A stretch of 64,000 nt of DNA from Mesostigma viride. Taxonomy: Eukaryota; Streptophyta; Mesostigmatophyceae; Mesostigmatales; Mesostigmataceae. Below, one piece after another: positions 1-23,589 of the stretch (the first letter of the stretch is position 1; every line of letters begins with the position of its first letter). The stretch is taken from NCBI GenBank assembly GCA_009746045.1, contig RPFO01000022.1, positions 4,947,702 to 5,011,701 on the forward strand, given 5' to 3'. A program made the position numbers and the translations under genes. The notes under the pieces are model-generated. The model did no database searches, was not told where the DNA came from, and saw nothing but the letters and a program-made list of their open reading frames with translations.

Positions 1-480
1 TGTATTCCAGCACTTTTGGCAGCATTTTATAGCTTTTTATAATGCATTATTGTGTTGCATGTCATAGATAGCTGTTTACACGCGCGTAACCCACACACAT
101 ATATGAGCACGTTATATAGAGGTAATGGGTTATCCGGGTGGTCTGACCCAAGGAAACCCCCATTGGACTATCCAACTAAGTTGTCCTATGTTGGTATTGA
201 GGTTCCCTACCCTCCCTGGGAAAAAAGTGGGGGGTTAACTTTTCCTTGGGGAAAAAAGATCGTCTTTTGGCCAACTTTGACTAGAGCTATCATCCAAATG
301 CTTTGATAAAGCCATGGTATTATTGCATATTCTGAAAGCCCTTGAAGTGTAGATACTCCTAGCATCTTGGTTGGGGGTATTTGGAGTTGTGGCCTGTGAG
401 TTATGATTTTTTTCATTTTCAGGGGTATGAAAGTGCCAAAAATGGGTCAGCGGACTATGGGTTAATGAATGACCTCATAT
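1..480. other. No gene recognised
   Basis: AT-rich sequence with only short open frames. I see no homology, splice structure or repeat here that I can support. Confidence 0.4.
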
Positions 481-1188
481 ATTATATCTTGGGAAAAACC
501 TCGGCCGCGAAGCATGGGCTGGACGACGACCTGACCCCCGCTCAGCAGCAGCAGCGACGCGACCTAGCTGTGGCCGGAACTACCTCCGCCACAAGCAGGA
601 CCCCCAGAAGCCCGAGGTGTACATACTGGAGGGGCGGGGACCTGATGATTAACCACAATGTCAACAAGATGTGGACGCCACGTCTGCGGGCTAGAATAGC
701 TTGAACAGCCCTAGCTTGCATCCATTGGTAGCCACTGCCGCGATGGCAGCCATGCCTAGAATGTTTGTCTAGAGTATGCCACCATACCTAGTCACGTGCG
801 CCGCTAACACACGATACACAACCAGCCATAGCCTCAGCTTAGCCCTTGTATTCTGATCAGCTTAGCCCTTGTATAGCCATATGCTATATGCTATATGCTA
901 TATAGATCAGAATATGCTACGTCCGGCCTGGCTATGATCAGCTTACTTGCCCACGCTTGTTATTGATGATATGCTCACATGGGTCTTATTGCACTGGGCA
1001 CAGCACTTGCCGGATCGTCTACTATGGCGTGTCCGATTGCCGCTGTGCCATACCTCTGGCATGAAGGAGCTAGAAAGGGGGTCTCTGCCCTTTCTTCCTG
1101 TTGTACACATGCAGCCAGGGATTAAAAGCACTTCGGTGCTCCGTAACTCCCCAACGGGAGCACGAGTTTAATTAATTAATTAATTAAT
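481..1188 (+). mobile_element. 5'-truncated ORF1-only non-LTR retrotransposon copy
   Basis: A decayed ORF1 C-terminal piece (about 514-703; motifs LDDDLTPAQQQQRRD and YWRGGDL, matching the intact ORF1 at 1799-3253) is followed by about 465 bp of 3' UTR. The UTR ends in a hairpin-forming stretch (gtgctcc...gggagcac) and a TTAA-type simple tail at about 1168-1188. The 3' UTR resembles the copies at 48600-48822 (plus) and about 47003-47160 (minus). No reverse transcriptase lies between ORF1 and the tail. The exact 5' boundary and target duplication were not found. Confidence 0.7.
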
Positions 1189-1798
1189 GGGCGGGAAAAC
1201 CTGGGCGGCAAAGGTAATGGGGCCCAGGGGGGGGGAGGGGGGAGGAGGGGGGTGTCGGACACCCCCCCCCCCCCCCCCCCCCCTCATAGCTGGCCTGCTG
1301 ACAACGAGATTGCTGACAACGATGATTGTTGAGCGAGTTTTATAAGTGCTGTCAAGTGAATGAGCCTTATGCCCTTTTAGCAGGTCCATTATAGAAGTTC
1401 CGGATGTGTTCCATTGCGTGGTATGCAAATAACATGTTGTCATAAAAAAATTAAAATAACATTTTGTCTGGTTGTCTCTTTGATATAACACAAGCCACAT
1501 TCCTCCCAAAATACAGTAGCAGTAGTGTAGAATAGTTAGACCGTGGCCTTGTACATGCCCGCCTACTACAGGCACTATACCAGCTTAGGCCTAGCCTTTT
1601 TAGTCATATACATGTGTGCCTATTGATCCTTGCATGTGCCACAACCCAATCCAGCTACGAGCCACGAGCGGACATGGCTGACGGCGGAGCTCAGAACTTT
1701 TGCGTCTGAGCCCCAAATTCAGTCAGGCTACTTGCATCAGATGCGTCTTTTCAAGACGCATCTGCTAGTATAATCGGTTACGGCTGTAACGCAGTATT
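1189..1798. other. Spacer with G-run/C-run inverted repeat
   Basis: No gene seen. Positions about 1219-1283 are a G-rich run followed by a C-rich run that can pair with each other. The stretch before 1799 could be the 5' UTR of the retrotransposon that follows, but nothing in it proves this. Confidence 0.4.
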
Positions 1799-3253
1799 TT
1801 GCAAATGCCACCAAAACGCAGCCTTGACAAACATTTTGAGCTGTCGTCGGCATTCCCGTCGACAGCAGCACGTGCGACATCAACTCCTGCGGACGCCAAC
1901 CTTTTTGCGCTGATCGAAGCTCTCCCCCCCGGTCTGCCTCCCTCGACGCAGTGCTCTACGCCAAATTCGTCGCCCATTCCCAAGAAAACCCGAACTTCCC
2001 ATACCAAATGGGACGTCCGCCGCTTCGGCGCCGGCCAGCGGGATTTTTGCATCTTGGAAATCTTTACGCTCACGAAGGAACAATGTGACGATGTTATCAA
2101 GTTCCTGGCCCGCCATGACGAACTTTTCCTGCCTACCCCTGGCGACAAGGTCACCAAGCCCGCCTGGGAATGGCTGCTTCAAGAACCGGAGGCGTACTTG
2201 AAGGCAGTCATCATGTGCAGCTACCTGCGCTGCGACGCCCACGACATCACCCAGATTGGCTACGCTGGCCTCAGGAGCCTCCTGCATGAGCGCAGACGGG
2301 CAGCCACAGCAGCTGCAGCATCCCCGCAGAGCAGCACCTCCCCCAGCACGGACTCCATCCGAGCTGCAGTGGCGGAGCAGCTGGCGCCGATGGCTGAGCA
2401 GCTCGCCGCCCTGAACGCGCCTGACGGCCCACTCAACACTCTCTCGGCCAAGGTCAACAACATTGAAGCCAGAGTCGCCCTTAAGCTCCAGCCTCAGTTT
2501 ACTGCTACGCAAGAGCACATTGCCACCAAAGTTTCCGAGGCCACAGCCACTGTGACCACCCGCCTTAACCAGGTGGAAGGCCGAGTCGGCCAAGGCACCG
2601 TGAAACTTGAGGCAGTTGCCGCCAAGGTAGACGCCCTGGCCACGCAGGTCCCCGAGATCGCCGAGCGAACGGCCACCATCGCCGCCCAACCTGCTGGTAG
2701 GGCTAGTGATGACCCCTCGACTCGCGCCTCCTGGGCGGACCTGCTCAAGAGCCAGGCATCCTCTACCACGACCGCCATCACCACCAAGCTCCAGGAGCTG
2801 GAAGACACGCGCCGCGAGGCCGCTGACCGCGACCGTCGCCGCTGCCGGGTCATCCTCAGGCGCTTCGACATGCTGCCGGAGGAGACCCCAGACTCTCTTC
2901 TCGACGAGCTGAAGAAACAGCTCTTGGCGCGCATGCAGCTGCCAGGTGCGATACTGCAGGGCGCCTACCGCCTGCCCCATCCACGGGCCAAGGCTGGGCC
3001 CCCTCCAGTGGTCCTCACCTTCAGCGACATCACAGCCCGAGTTCGGTTCCTCTCTCGCCGCAAGAAGCTGGTGGACACCTCCTGGTCGCTTGACGACGAC
3101 CTGACGCCAGCCCAGCAGCAGCAACGCCGCGATCAGTGGCCCGACTACATCCGCCACAAGACCAACCCCGAGAAGCCCCAAGTGTACTGGCGGGGCGGGG
3201 ACCTCTACGTCAACAAGAAACTGTGGAAGCCCCCCCGGGCTTCCCCGGGATAG
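1799..3253 (+). CDS. L1-type retrotransposon ORF1 protein (RNA-binding chaperone), 484 aa
   Basis: Intact reading frame. Residues about 1-150 are a basic, proline-rich N-terminal region. About 180-300 is an alanine/glutamine/valine-rich stretch with heptad spacing, predicted coiled coil. About 335-450 looks like the RRM plus C-terminal domain of L1 ORF1p (Transposase_22 type): RRRCRVILRRFDMLPEE, PPPVVLTFSDITARVRFLS, then SLDDDLTPAQQQQRRDQWPD. ORF1p coats the element's RNA in the cytoplasm as a trimer and acts as a nucleic-acid chaperone; that role is family knowledge. The C terminus (YWRGGDLYVNKKLW) recurs as fragments near 514, 23459, 37735 and 48300, so it belongs to a repeated family. No ORF2 follows: the stop is followed by a 3' UTR and tail by about 3658. 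ATG 1799 is the first in-frame start after an in-frame stop region. Confidence 0.8.
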   Translation: MQMPPKRSLDKHFELSSAFPSTAARATSTPADANLFALIEALPPGLPPSTQCSTPNSSPIPKKTRTSHTKWDVRRFGAGQRDFCILEIFTLTKEQCDDVIKFLARHDELFLPTPGDKVTKPAWEWLLQEPEAYLKAVIMCSYLRCDAHDITQIGYAGLRSLLHERRRAATAAAASPQSSTSPSTDSIRAAVAEQLAPMAEQLAALNAPDGPLNTLSAKVNNIEARVALKLQPQFTATQEHIATKVSEATATVTTRLNQVEGRVGQGTVKLEAVAAKVDALATQVPEIAERTATIAAQPAGRASDDPSTRASWADLLKSQASSTTTAITTKLQELEDTRREAADRDRRRCRVILRRFDMLPEETPDSLLDELKKQLLARMQLPGAILQGAYRLPHPRAKAGPPPVVLTFSDITARVRFLSRRKKLVDTSWSLDDDLTPAQQQQRRDQWPDYIRHKTNPEKPQVYWRGGDLYVNKKLWKPPRASPG

Positions 3254-3660
3254 AGCACTCCAGCTAGTTGTCTAGATGGGGGCAATCGATGATGGGATAG
3301 CTTAGGCATTACAGCACTTGAAACGATATTAGCGCACAGCGTTATAGTACCTTCAATTAGCTCTGGCACCTTGTGGCCATCAGCTTGCGCCTTAATTAGC
3401 CGACGTCTTGAGCCCACCTCACATTTGTAGCATAAGCTATGCGTCAGCCTACCTATGGTATTGCACTGGTTGTATTGCACCCACAGTGTTGCGCCCAGGC
3501 ACCATGCCGTGGAGAGAGCGCTCTGTGGCCTGCCCACCTGCGGCAGTGAGAGAAGCTAGGGCGCCCTCCCTCCTTCTCACTGTGTATATAGGGTTGAAGG
3601 TTCCTTTACTCTGTATTGGCACCCACGTGACGCAGTCACGTGCTTATTAATTAATTAATG
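1799..3660 (+). mobile_element. ORF1-only non-LTR retrotransposon (HAL1-like), 3' end intact
   Basis: Consists of the 484-aa ORF1, about 390 bp of 3' UTR and a TTAA-repeat tail at about 3641-3660. It contains no endonuclease or reverse transcriptase frame. The 5' limit is uncertain because I could not recognise a target duplication. This layout matches the truncated copies at 481-1188 and 23023-23578. The element would need proteins from another LINE to move; that is inference from the family architecture. Confidence 0.65.
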
Positions 3661-3990
3661 TGTGCCTATGATGAGCCACCCTCCAGAGGATGCCTAGCTT
3701 TATTTAGTTATGCAGTGCCCACGCAGGGAGTCCCTCCCTGCTGAGAAGCCATGCCCTAGCTCTTGTATAGCCATGATGATCTTCCCCCCACATGACATAC
3801 TCCCCCTTAGCTGGGCATAGTGTGAAGATCATGAGGGGGCGGGTGCCCCTGGTGCACCTAGATCAAGGGTAGCTTACATTCCCACCCTTCCATGAAGTAG
3901 CCTAGAATGTATTAAAAGCCATATGCCCCTTCTCAGGGATATGTGCTACATTTACTCCCAACGGAGTGATGTTGATTAATAATAATAACA
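3661..3990 (+). mobile_element. Retrotransposon 3' UTR fragment
   Basis: Shares blocks with the 3' UTR of the minus-strand copy at 23023-23578: a cccacgcagggagt...actccctgctgag hairpin, then a cttctcaggg-atatgtgctaca block and ctcccaacggag before a TAA-type tail (about 3975-3990). It abuts the tail of the preceding element. No coding part remains. Confidence 0.55.
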
Positions 3991-4869
3991 ATTCCTCCCA
4001 AGCTTTCCCCCCACCGCCGATCCCACCCCGCAAGAAAGGAAGAAAGAAGCTGATCGCTATATGCGAGTTCGTGGAGGCCACGACATGGCATTCCCCTGTA
4101 CCCCCCCCCCCCCCCCCCCCCCCCCGGCATCCAGGCAGCACGCAGTTCCCTGGGGCCACCCCGCACCGCTACTACCTGCGCCCCAAGAGATCCTTTGCCT
4201 TACTTACGATTGAGGATATTTCAATGCAATTAAATTGACAAATATCAATTGTGTAGTGATTGCAAAAGCGTACCTCACCGTGTGACTTATTAGAGTAACA
4301 ATCTTAAGAAAACCGCTGATGGACGCATATGCATGCCAGCATAACATTGCTAAGGAGGTTTATAACTGTTCATCCAGCCATCAAAATGCGGCACATCCAG
4401 CTTCTCAATGTTGTCTCACAAATCACACTGAAGATAATATCCCTCTTGAACCCTTCAAGATGACAAACATCACCGAAAATCTTCCATGACAAGAGGGCAC
4501 ATAAAACAATGGTCCAACACATGCACATTATGATCAGGTCCAACAGCGCTGCAGGCCTAGGAGGCTTGGTGGCTGTTCAAATACCATAACACAACAAATT
4601 TTATACACATGGCTAACGCCATTTTGAGGTAAGTTTTGCGGGTTCCACGCTTAGGGCATCATCCATAAGCACACAAATGCCAGCGCCTGGTTCTTGAATT
4701 GGCCAGCTTGGTTCAGGCATGCTCCGCAATCCAACGTCACGCCTCGTTGCCTTATGCCACAAGAGGCATGGGCGTTGACCCATCGCTTTGAATGTCCCAA
4801 ACGACGGGCGGATGGTTCTCGCATCCAACAATCAGTGTTGCGGTCCCGCTATTTAGTTCCACTTCATTT
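3991..4869. other. Intergenic, no gene recognised
   Basis: Contains a poly-C run at about 4100-4125. Otherwise I see no coding evidence. It lies downstream of the 3' end of the minus-strand TTLL9-like gene. Confidence 0.4.
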
Positions 4870-5647
4870 CCTGGTACAGCCGATGTCATGTCCACCCGAC
4901 TCGATGGGACATGTCAACCCGATTCGATGGGACATGTCCACCTGACTCGATGTGACATGGCCTAGCTTGCAGTCGGTAAAGATATCGCCTCACCAGTGAT
5001 GGGGCAAGACATCTACCCTTATGCAGTTGGTGACACCACACAACTCCCCTCATCCAGTGGGCGAGACATTCCCCGTCCTGCGGCTGGGTCAGACATGTCC
5101 TCTCACGCGGCCACGCTCGCCGACGCGTTAGGCCCACTGGATGGGCCATGCACCCGCATCCCATGGTCGTGCTGCCCAACATATCCCATCACGTGGTCAT
5201 AAGACACATGAGGTTGCCGTGGCCGTGCATCTCCAGGTTTCTGGCCTGCCCTGGTTGTAACATGGACACCACACATGTCTCATCCCCTCATCCCGTCGCC
5301 TTGGGGTCCATAATAACAGACCTTGTCCTCATCATGCGGCCACACACAAGAAATGATCCTCGTCATCTGGCCACACACACAAGAAATGTTCTCTCATAAT
5401 AATCCCTTTCACGTTCCCCAAGTCCCCTTAGCCCAAATTGATGGGACATCTCCCCATTGTGCGGTCAGTACAGACACCCCCCCTCATCACGTGGTCGGGT
5501 TGCCCCAACGTGGCCCCTCACATGGTCATTACAACCAGTAGGACCACGGCATGATCCATGAGAGGCAAAAGCCCCTCCATCATGCAGCCAGGTTCCCTGA
5601 CCGCCCTAGCCCACCTCGACAGAGATAGAGACATGCCCCCCCCCTCC
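4870..5647. repeat. Degenerate tandem copies of the TTLL9 stop-codon region
   Basis: Blocks of about 30-50 bp recur with drift. The terminal exon ends (plus-strand view) as cctcacgcggtcgggttgcc. Similar strings appear at about 5482-5505 (ctcatcacgtggtcgggttg), 5519-5535, 5575-5605 and in weaker form back to about 4880. They lie downstream of the stop codon in gene orientation, so they look like repeated duplication of the end of the coding sequence into the 3' flank. A TGTAA motif on the minus strand (5533-5529), about 115 nt past the stop, could be the poly(A) signal. Confidence 0.55.
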
Positions 5648-18280
<12,633 letters not shown>

Positions 18281-20247
18281 CTGGGGGAAAGGGGGGGGGG
18301 GGGGAATGGGTGTGTGCGGAAGGCGGGGGTGGGGTGGGGGGTGGGGTGGGGTGGGGTGGGGGGTGGGGGGGGGGGGTCGACCGAGGGTGTTAGGGTGAGT
18401 GAAGTTGTGGGCATGCGTACAGGTGTTAGGGTTATGACAGCCGCGCAGAGGAGTGAGCAAGTAGTTATGCACACAGCAAAGCAAAAGCAAAAGCAAAAGC
18501 AAGACATTATCGCTTATTCCAGCAATGACAAGCCAAGAGGGGAGATTGGTTTACCGCCAAGCAGGAGCCAAGCAGGGGGCTTTAGTGTCGGTGTGTCTGG
18601 TGACTGTGCACCCATAGAATGAGGTGCACCCATGGCAAGCGGTGCACTAAACGGATGCTAGCTACCGTCACCACCCAAAAACGGATGCTAGCTACTAGCC
18701 AGCAGGTCGATGTAGGTCAGCAGAAGGTGACCAACAGTTTGTCACTTATCAAGTTTGGTAACACTGTCACGTACCAAGGCTGCTGATACTCGAAATTGAT
18801 CAAGGGTGTAGATACCTTATCAAGATACCTTGTTAAGGTTGCTGATACTCTGTCGCTGCTCAACCTGGTGACGCTCCTGTTCAGGAAGGTGCATAGACAA
18901 ACAACAAAGCCTCCACTTTCTGCTCTGCAAAGTTTACTACACCACTTGTCACATCTTATGTGTTTCCTCTTTTTTCTGTACCTAGTGCAGGCTGTGCAGG
19001 CAATGTGAACAAACTAGCAACCAGACAAAAGGAGGACACAGGAGCGGGCTCTCAAAACTGCAATACTGCTTGTCACGTTGATGCCAGCGTGGCAGGGATA
19101 GCCATTCGTGTAACAATTGACAGGTCGAGCAGACGACTGTCCAGCGTTGCATCGCACGGACACTTCTGCCCAGAGTTGAGATGGCTTCGTAAGTGTAGCC
19201 AGGAATACTCCGGATTTAAGTGGCATCCAGTAAAAGGGCCTTAGAGCCGCAGGCCTGCCGAGACATATGAAGAAGAATAGACCCAAGCCCGCGTTATCGG
19301 ATTTCCTAGAATAGAATTCTAGCTAGACACATCGGCAATGTCAATACGAAGACTTACTGGCCATTGTCCGAGCCTCTGCTTACAGGGCGACGGTTCACTG
19401 CAGAAGCCATTCCTTGAAGAGATGGGCGAAAAATGACTGGCCTTCTTGGTAATCCAAGAAACTGACTGACAAGTTTACGCCAGAATTACGCCACAGGCCC
19501 CGCTGTGGTCGGCTAAGAGCTGAGGTCGTCCATACTGCCGTCGCATTTGGACCTGCAGGTATGATTTGTGCAAGGTTTCATCGGTAGATGCCGTGTTCAG
19601 GCTCTGGTAAGGTCGCTGAGGGGTAACCCTTCACATAACTGGTGTATGCACAACGCAGAAATTTTTAGTTTGACCTCAAGCAGAAATCCACAACCTGGAA
19701 ATGCAGAGCATCGCACGTTTCCGACCTGGTAGCAAAAAATATTAGAGCCTTTGAATTCATAACGTGCGCTGAATATTGTCGCCAGAGACCATCATAGCAC
19801 AAGGATGAATATTGTAATACCCAATGGATAATGCGACCCAGCAATCGATATCGCTAGCAGTTATCGCAAATTTTGCGACCAAAGGTGTTTATCCTATCGA
19901 TTTAAGGCAAGTTTTAATCTGGTGTTCTCATGCTCAATAAACATAAGCCTCCTCCGTTGATAAAACAAATGTTAACGTTTTATTCGTGTCGCCATTAACG
20001 GATCGCGTCACCGGTTTTATTTCCGTGTCAAGTGCGGGAGCCAGCCGAGCCACCTGTAGAGTATCAGCCATAAACTATTGCAGCATATTGCAACACAGGG
20101 GCTAACAGGGGGGTAATTCTGGTTCGATTCGGTACAAAGGTACGGTTCTTGGTGCCTTAATAGTTTAATCCTAGACCCAGACTGTACACCAGGGCTCGAG
20201 AGTGACACACGTCCTGCTGGCACCGGCAGCGCAAACACTCACTGTTA
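18281..20247. other. Upstream region of the TTLL9-like gene, no exon recognised
   Basis: A G-run at about 18291-18376 directly precedes the acceptor of the first recognised exon. The initiating exon, which should encode only a few residues, must lie further up but I could not identify it. No other gene is supported. This region ends at the TTA target site of the Harbinger element. Confidence 0.4.
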
Positions 20248-20263
20248 GGCCCGGTCTATACGG
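20248..20263 (+). repeat. Harbinger left terminal inverted repeat
   Basis: Sixteen bases identical to the right end in inverse, preceded by target duplication TTA. Similarity continues weakly for about 10 bases (tttaa-rich). Confidence 0.75.
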
Positions 20264-20356
20264 ATTTTAAGTTAAAACCGAACCGGTCATTTTTAGCTGA
20301 AAATTGGGTCCGGAGGTAAAAATTTCAGTCTATACGAAACTAAACTGTCTGGACCG

Positions 20357-20365
20357 CAAGTAGAG
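20357..20365 (+). repeat. 9-bp target site duplication, left
   Basis: CAAGTAGAG, repeated at 40949-40957 directly after the right terminus of MULE copy 2. MULEs typically make 8-11 bp duplications. Confidence 0.8.
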
Positions 20366-20978
20366 GGGATTTCTTATTCCGGCGCCCAATGGCCTCCAGG
20401 ACAGGCGCGCCGCGCCAGACTCGCCCGCCTTTGGGCTTTGGGCGTCTTGGAATTTGGCTTTGGGCGTCTTGGAAGTTGGCTTTGGGCGTTTGCTCTTTTG
20501 GCAGATTTCGACACCACACTGGTACGACGTAAAAAAGCACAGACTGGTGCGGCGTAACATTTTTAAACTTAGTAAAATTACCGCCGCACAGCCAGCCAGA
20601 ACTGGACAAGGTGATGGCCGCAAGTAGTCGTTGCTGGGCTATCGTATTTGTAGCATGGGGCGTTTCACCGAGTCTGCGGTTAGCATGATGGGGAGGATTC
20701 CTAACCTTCATTATGTGGGTTATGTAGGGGTGCTCATAGTGGCCGGTTTCCCTCGCTTCCTTGTAAACCAGGCTCTGCGTCAAGATCACAGACGACCGGG
20801 TAAGTAGTTGTTCCAGTCTGTTCTAGTTTGTATGACGCCTGCTCTTAGGCGTTCTTGTTATTGTCGTTCATCATCGCCGTGACCGTCGTGGCCAGCAGCG
20901 TGCTTTTTTTACATACCGGATGGTGTCGACTTGTTTATTGATAGCGCATTGGTGAATATCGCTGCATGGAGGAATATC

Positions 20979-21042
20979 AAGGAGACAACCAGCGCAGGCC
21001 AGAAATCGGGAGAATCCGGACCATGGTAGGTCGAGGAATATC
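20979..21042 (+). mobile_element. 54-bp insertion with 10-bp target duplication
   Basis: GAGGAATATC occurs at 20969-20978 and 21033-21042 around an aaggagacaaccagcg... core that is dispersed elsewhere in the window. The matching position in the inverted right arm of the same MULE (about 33820-33835, minus) has GGAGGAATATC once, an empty site. The same insertion is in copy 2 at 35259-35322. Confidence 0.75.
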
Positions 21043-21166
21043 GGCTACAACCCGCGGGAAAGTGCTGGCTCCACTGTGCTTTTTGTATGCAGGATGACGG
21101 CACTGCCAAGCCGGAGACGAATATGACGCTCGTTGTAATGCCAGTCATTCAGACCGACTGCGCGAC

Positions 21167-21665
21167 TGGTTGTGGGATACACGTTCCTGGTTGTGGGATG
21201 GGTTCCTTGTTGTGGGATACTTGTTCCTGGTTGTGGGATGCACGTTCCTGGTTGTAGGATACTTGTTCCTGGTTGTGGGATAGCAGTTCCTGGTTGTGGG
21301 ATACTTGTTCCTGGTTGTGGGATAGTCGTTCCTGGTTGTGGGATACTTGTTCCTGGTGGTGGGAAACACGTTCCTGGTTGTGGGAAACACGTTCCTGGTT
21401 GTGGGATAGTCGTTCCTGGTTGTGGGATACACGTTCCAGGTTGTGGGATACACGTTCCTGGTTGTGGGAAACACGTTCCTGGTTGTGGGAAACACGTTCC
21501 TGGTTGTGGGATACACGTTCCTAGTTGTGGGAAACACGTTCCTGGTTGTGGGATACACGTTCCTAGTTGTGGGATACACGTTCCTGGTTGTGGGATGGGT
21601 TCCTGGTTGTGGGATGCACGTTCCTGGTTGTGGGATAGTTGAGCCTAGTTGTGGGATGTGTTCCT
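21167..21665. repeat. 21-bp tandem array (MULE copy 1)
   Basis: Unit tggttgtgggatacacgttcc with variants, about 24 copies. It starts inside the left-arm counterpart of coding exon B (21093 onward). The repeat length keeps frames open, giving false ORFs on both strands. Confidence 0.9.
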
Positions 21666-21689
21666 GGTCCAAATATAAAGGGGCACGGG

Positions 21690-22960
21690 AATTAGCGATA
21701 GCTGAGGGGGCTCGGGAATAACGTTAGCAGAGGGGCACGGGCACTAACGTTAGTGAAGGGGCACGGGCACTAACGTTAGCAGAGGGGGCTGGGCACTGAC
21801 GTAAGTAAAGGGGCACGGGCACTAACGTTAGCAGAGGGGCACGGGCACTAACGTTAGTAAAGGGGCACGGGCACTAACATTAGCAGAGGGGTCTGGACAC
21901 TAACGTTAGTAAAGGGGCACGGGCACTAACGATAGCAGAGGGGGTGTGGGAATAAAGTTAGTGAAGGGGGGTGGGCATTAACGATAGCAGGGGGGGGAGG
22001 GCACTTACGTTAGCAGAGGGGTGTGGGAACTAATGTTAGCAAAGGAGGGGGGGGCACTAACGTTAGCCGAGGGGGCTGGGCACTAACGTTAGTAAAGGGG
22101 CACGGGCACTAACGATAGCAGAGGGGTGTGGGAACTAATGTTAGCAAAGGAGGGGGGGGCACTAACGTTAGCCGAGGGGGCTGGGCACTGACGTAAGTAA
22201 AGGGGCACGGGCACTAACGTTAGCAGAGGGGCACGGGCACTAACGTTAGTAAAGGGGCACGGGCACTAACATTAGCAGAGGGGTCTGGACACTAACGTTA
22301 GTAAAGGGGCACGGGCACTAACGATAGCAGAGGGGGTGTGGGAATAAAGTTAGTGAAGGGGGGTGGGCATTAACGATAGCAGGGGGGGGGAGGGCACTTA
22401 CGTTAGCAGAGGGGTGTGGGAACTAATGTTAGCAAAGGAGGGGGGGGCACTAACGTTAGCCGAGGGGGCTGGGCACTAACGTTAGTAAAGGGGCACGGGC
22501 ACTAACGATAGCAGAGGGGTGTGGGAACTAATGTTAGCAAAGGAGGGGGGGGCACTAACGTTAGCCGAGGGGGCTGGGCACTAACGTTAGTAAAGGGGCA
22601 CGGGCACTAACGATAGCAGAGGGGGTGTGGGAATTAAAGTTTATTAGCAGAGGGGGGAAATAATTATAGTAGAGGGGGGGGGCACTAACGTTAGCAGAGG
22701 GGCACGAGCACTAACGTTAGTAAAGGGGCGCGGGCACTAACGCTAGCAGAGGGGGTGTGGGAATAAAGTTAGTGAAGGGGGGTGGGCATTAACGATAGCA
22801 GGGGGGGAGGGCACTTACGTTAGCAGAGGGGTGTGGGAACTAATGTTAGCAAAGGAGGGGGGGGCACTAACGTTAGCAGAGGGGGCTGGGCACTAACGTT
22901 AGCAGAGGGGGCTGGGCACTAACGTTAGCAGAGGGGGTGTGGTAATTGACGTTAGGGCCA
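21690..22960. repeat. Array of CTAACGTTAG palindromes (MULE copy 1)
   Basis: Degenerate units of about 24-25 bp (gggcactaacgttagcagagg and variants), about 50 copies, many with the self-complementary 10-mer CTAACGTTAG. Blocks of several units recur as larger duplicates. Confidence 0.85.
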
Positions 22961-23022
22961 CGCACTGCCGGCAGTTACCACTCCCTGTGATGATTGCATG
23001 GATGGCTTGTGGGTTGTGGCAT

Positions 23023-23578
23023 TAATTAATTAATTAATTAAAATCATAGCTCCGTGGGGAGCATATGTAACACATAGCCCTGAGAAAGGGGCATCTATGG
23101 GTTTGTAATACAATCAGGGCGACAACCTGCAGGTGTAGGATGTACAACTATCACCTGCTCTGGGTGCACTAGGTGCACCTGCACCTCCATGGTGGTTCAT
23201 GCCTCCTAATCAAGCACAGGCACCCAGGGGGGGCTTGAGGAGAGGGCCTAGAAGGCCTGCATGACATATGGGGTGGAAGGTATGTGGCTAGGCTATAGCT
23301 AGGGTACACATGGCCTCTCAGCAGGGAGTAACTCCCTGCATGGGCAAAGCATGACTCGAAATTGCTACGGCTATTGCAAGGGCGGGTGTGGGCCCGTCAC
23401 GTAGGCATACATGGCCACGTCACTAAGCTTTCTAGTCTACACTACTGCTATATATTCCCTAGGCTGGGGTGGCTGGGGTGGCTGGGGCGGCAGGGGTCGC
23501 CTGCCAGGGCTTGTGGGCGACGTAGATGTCCGCCCCCTTCCAGTAGACCGGCTTCTGCCCCGCCGTCTGCCGAAGCTT
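23023..23578 (-). mobile_element. ORF1-only retrotransposon, 5'-truncated, with 11-bp target duplication
   Basis: Minus orientation. The 5' end (23578-23459) encodes the last residues of an ORF1 protein (KPVYWKGADIYVAHKPW, stop TAG at 23461-23459), then about 420 bp of 3' UTR and a TTAA tail at 23023-23041. GGTTGTGGCAT flanks it at 23012-23022 and 23579-23589. It split a unit of the chromosomal repeat that continues at 23590. No ORF2. Confidence 0.8.
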
Positions 23579-23589
23579 GGTTGTGGCAT

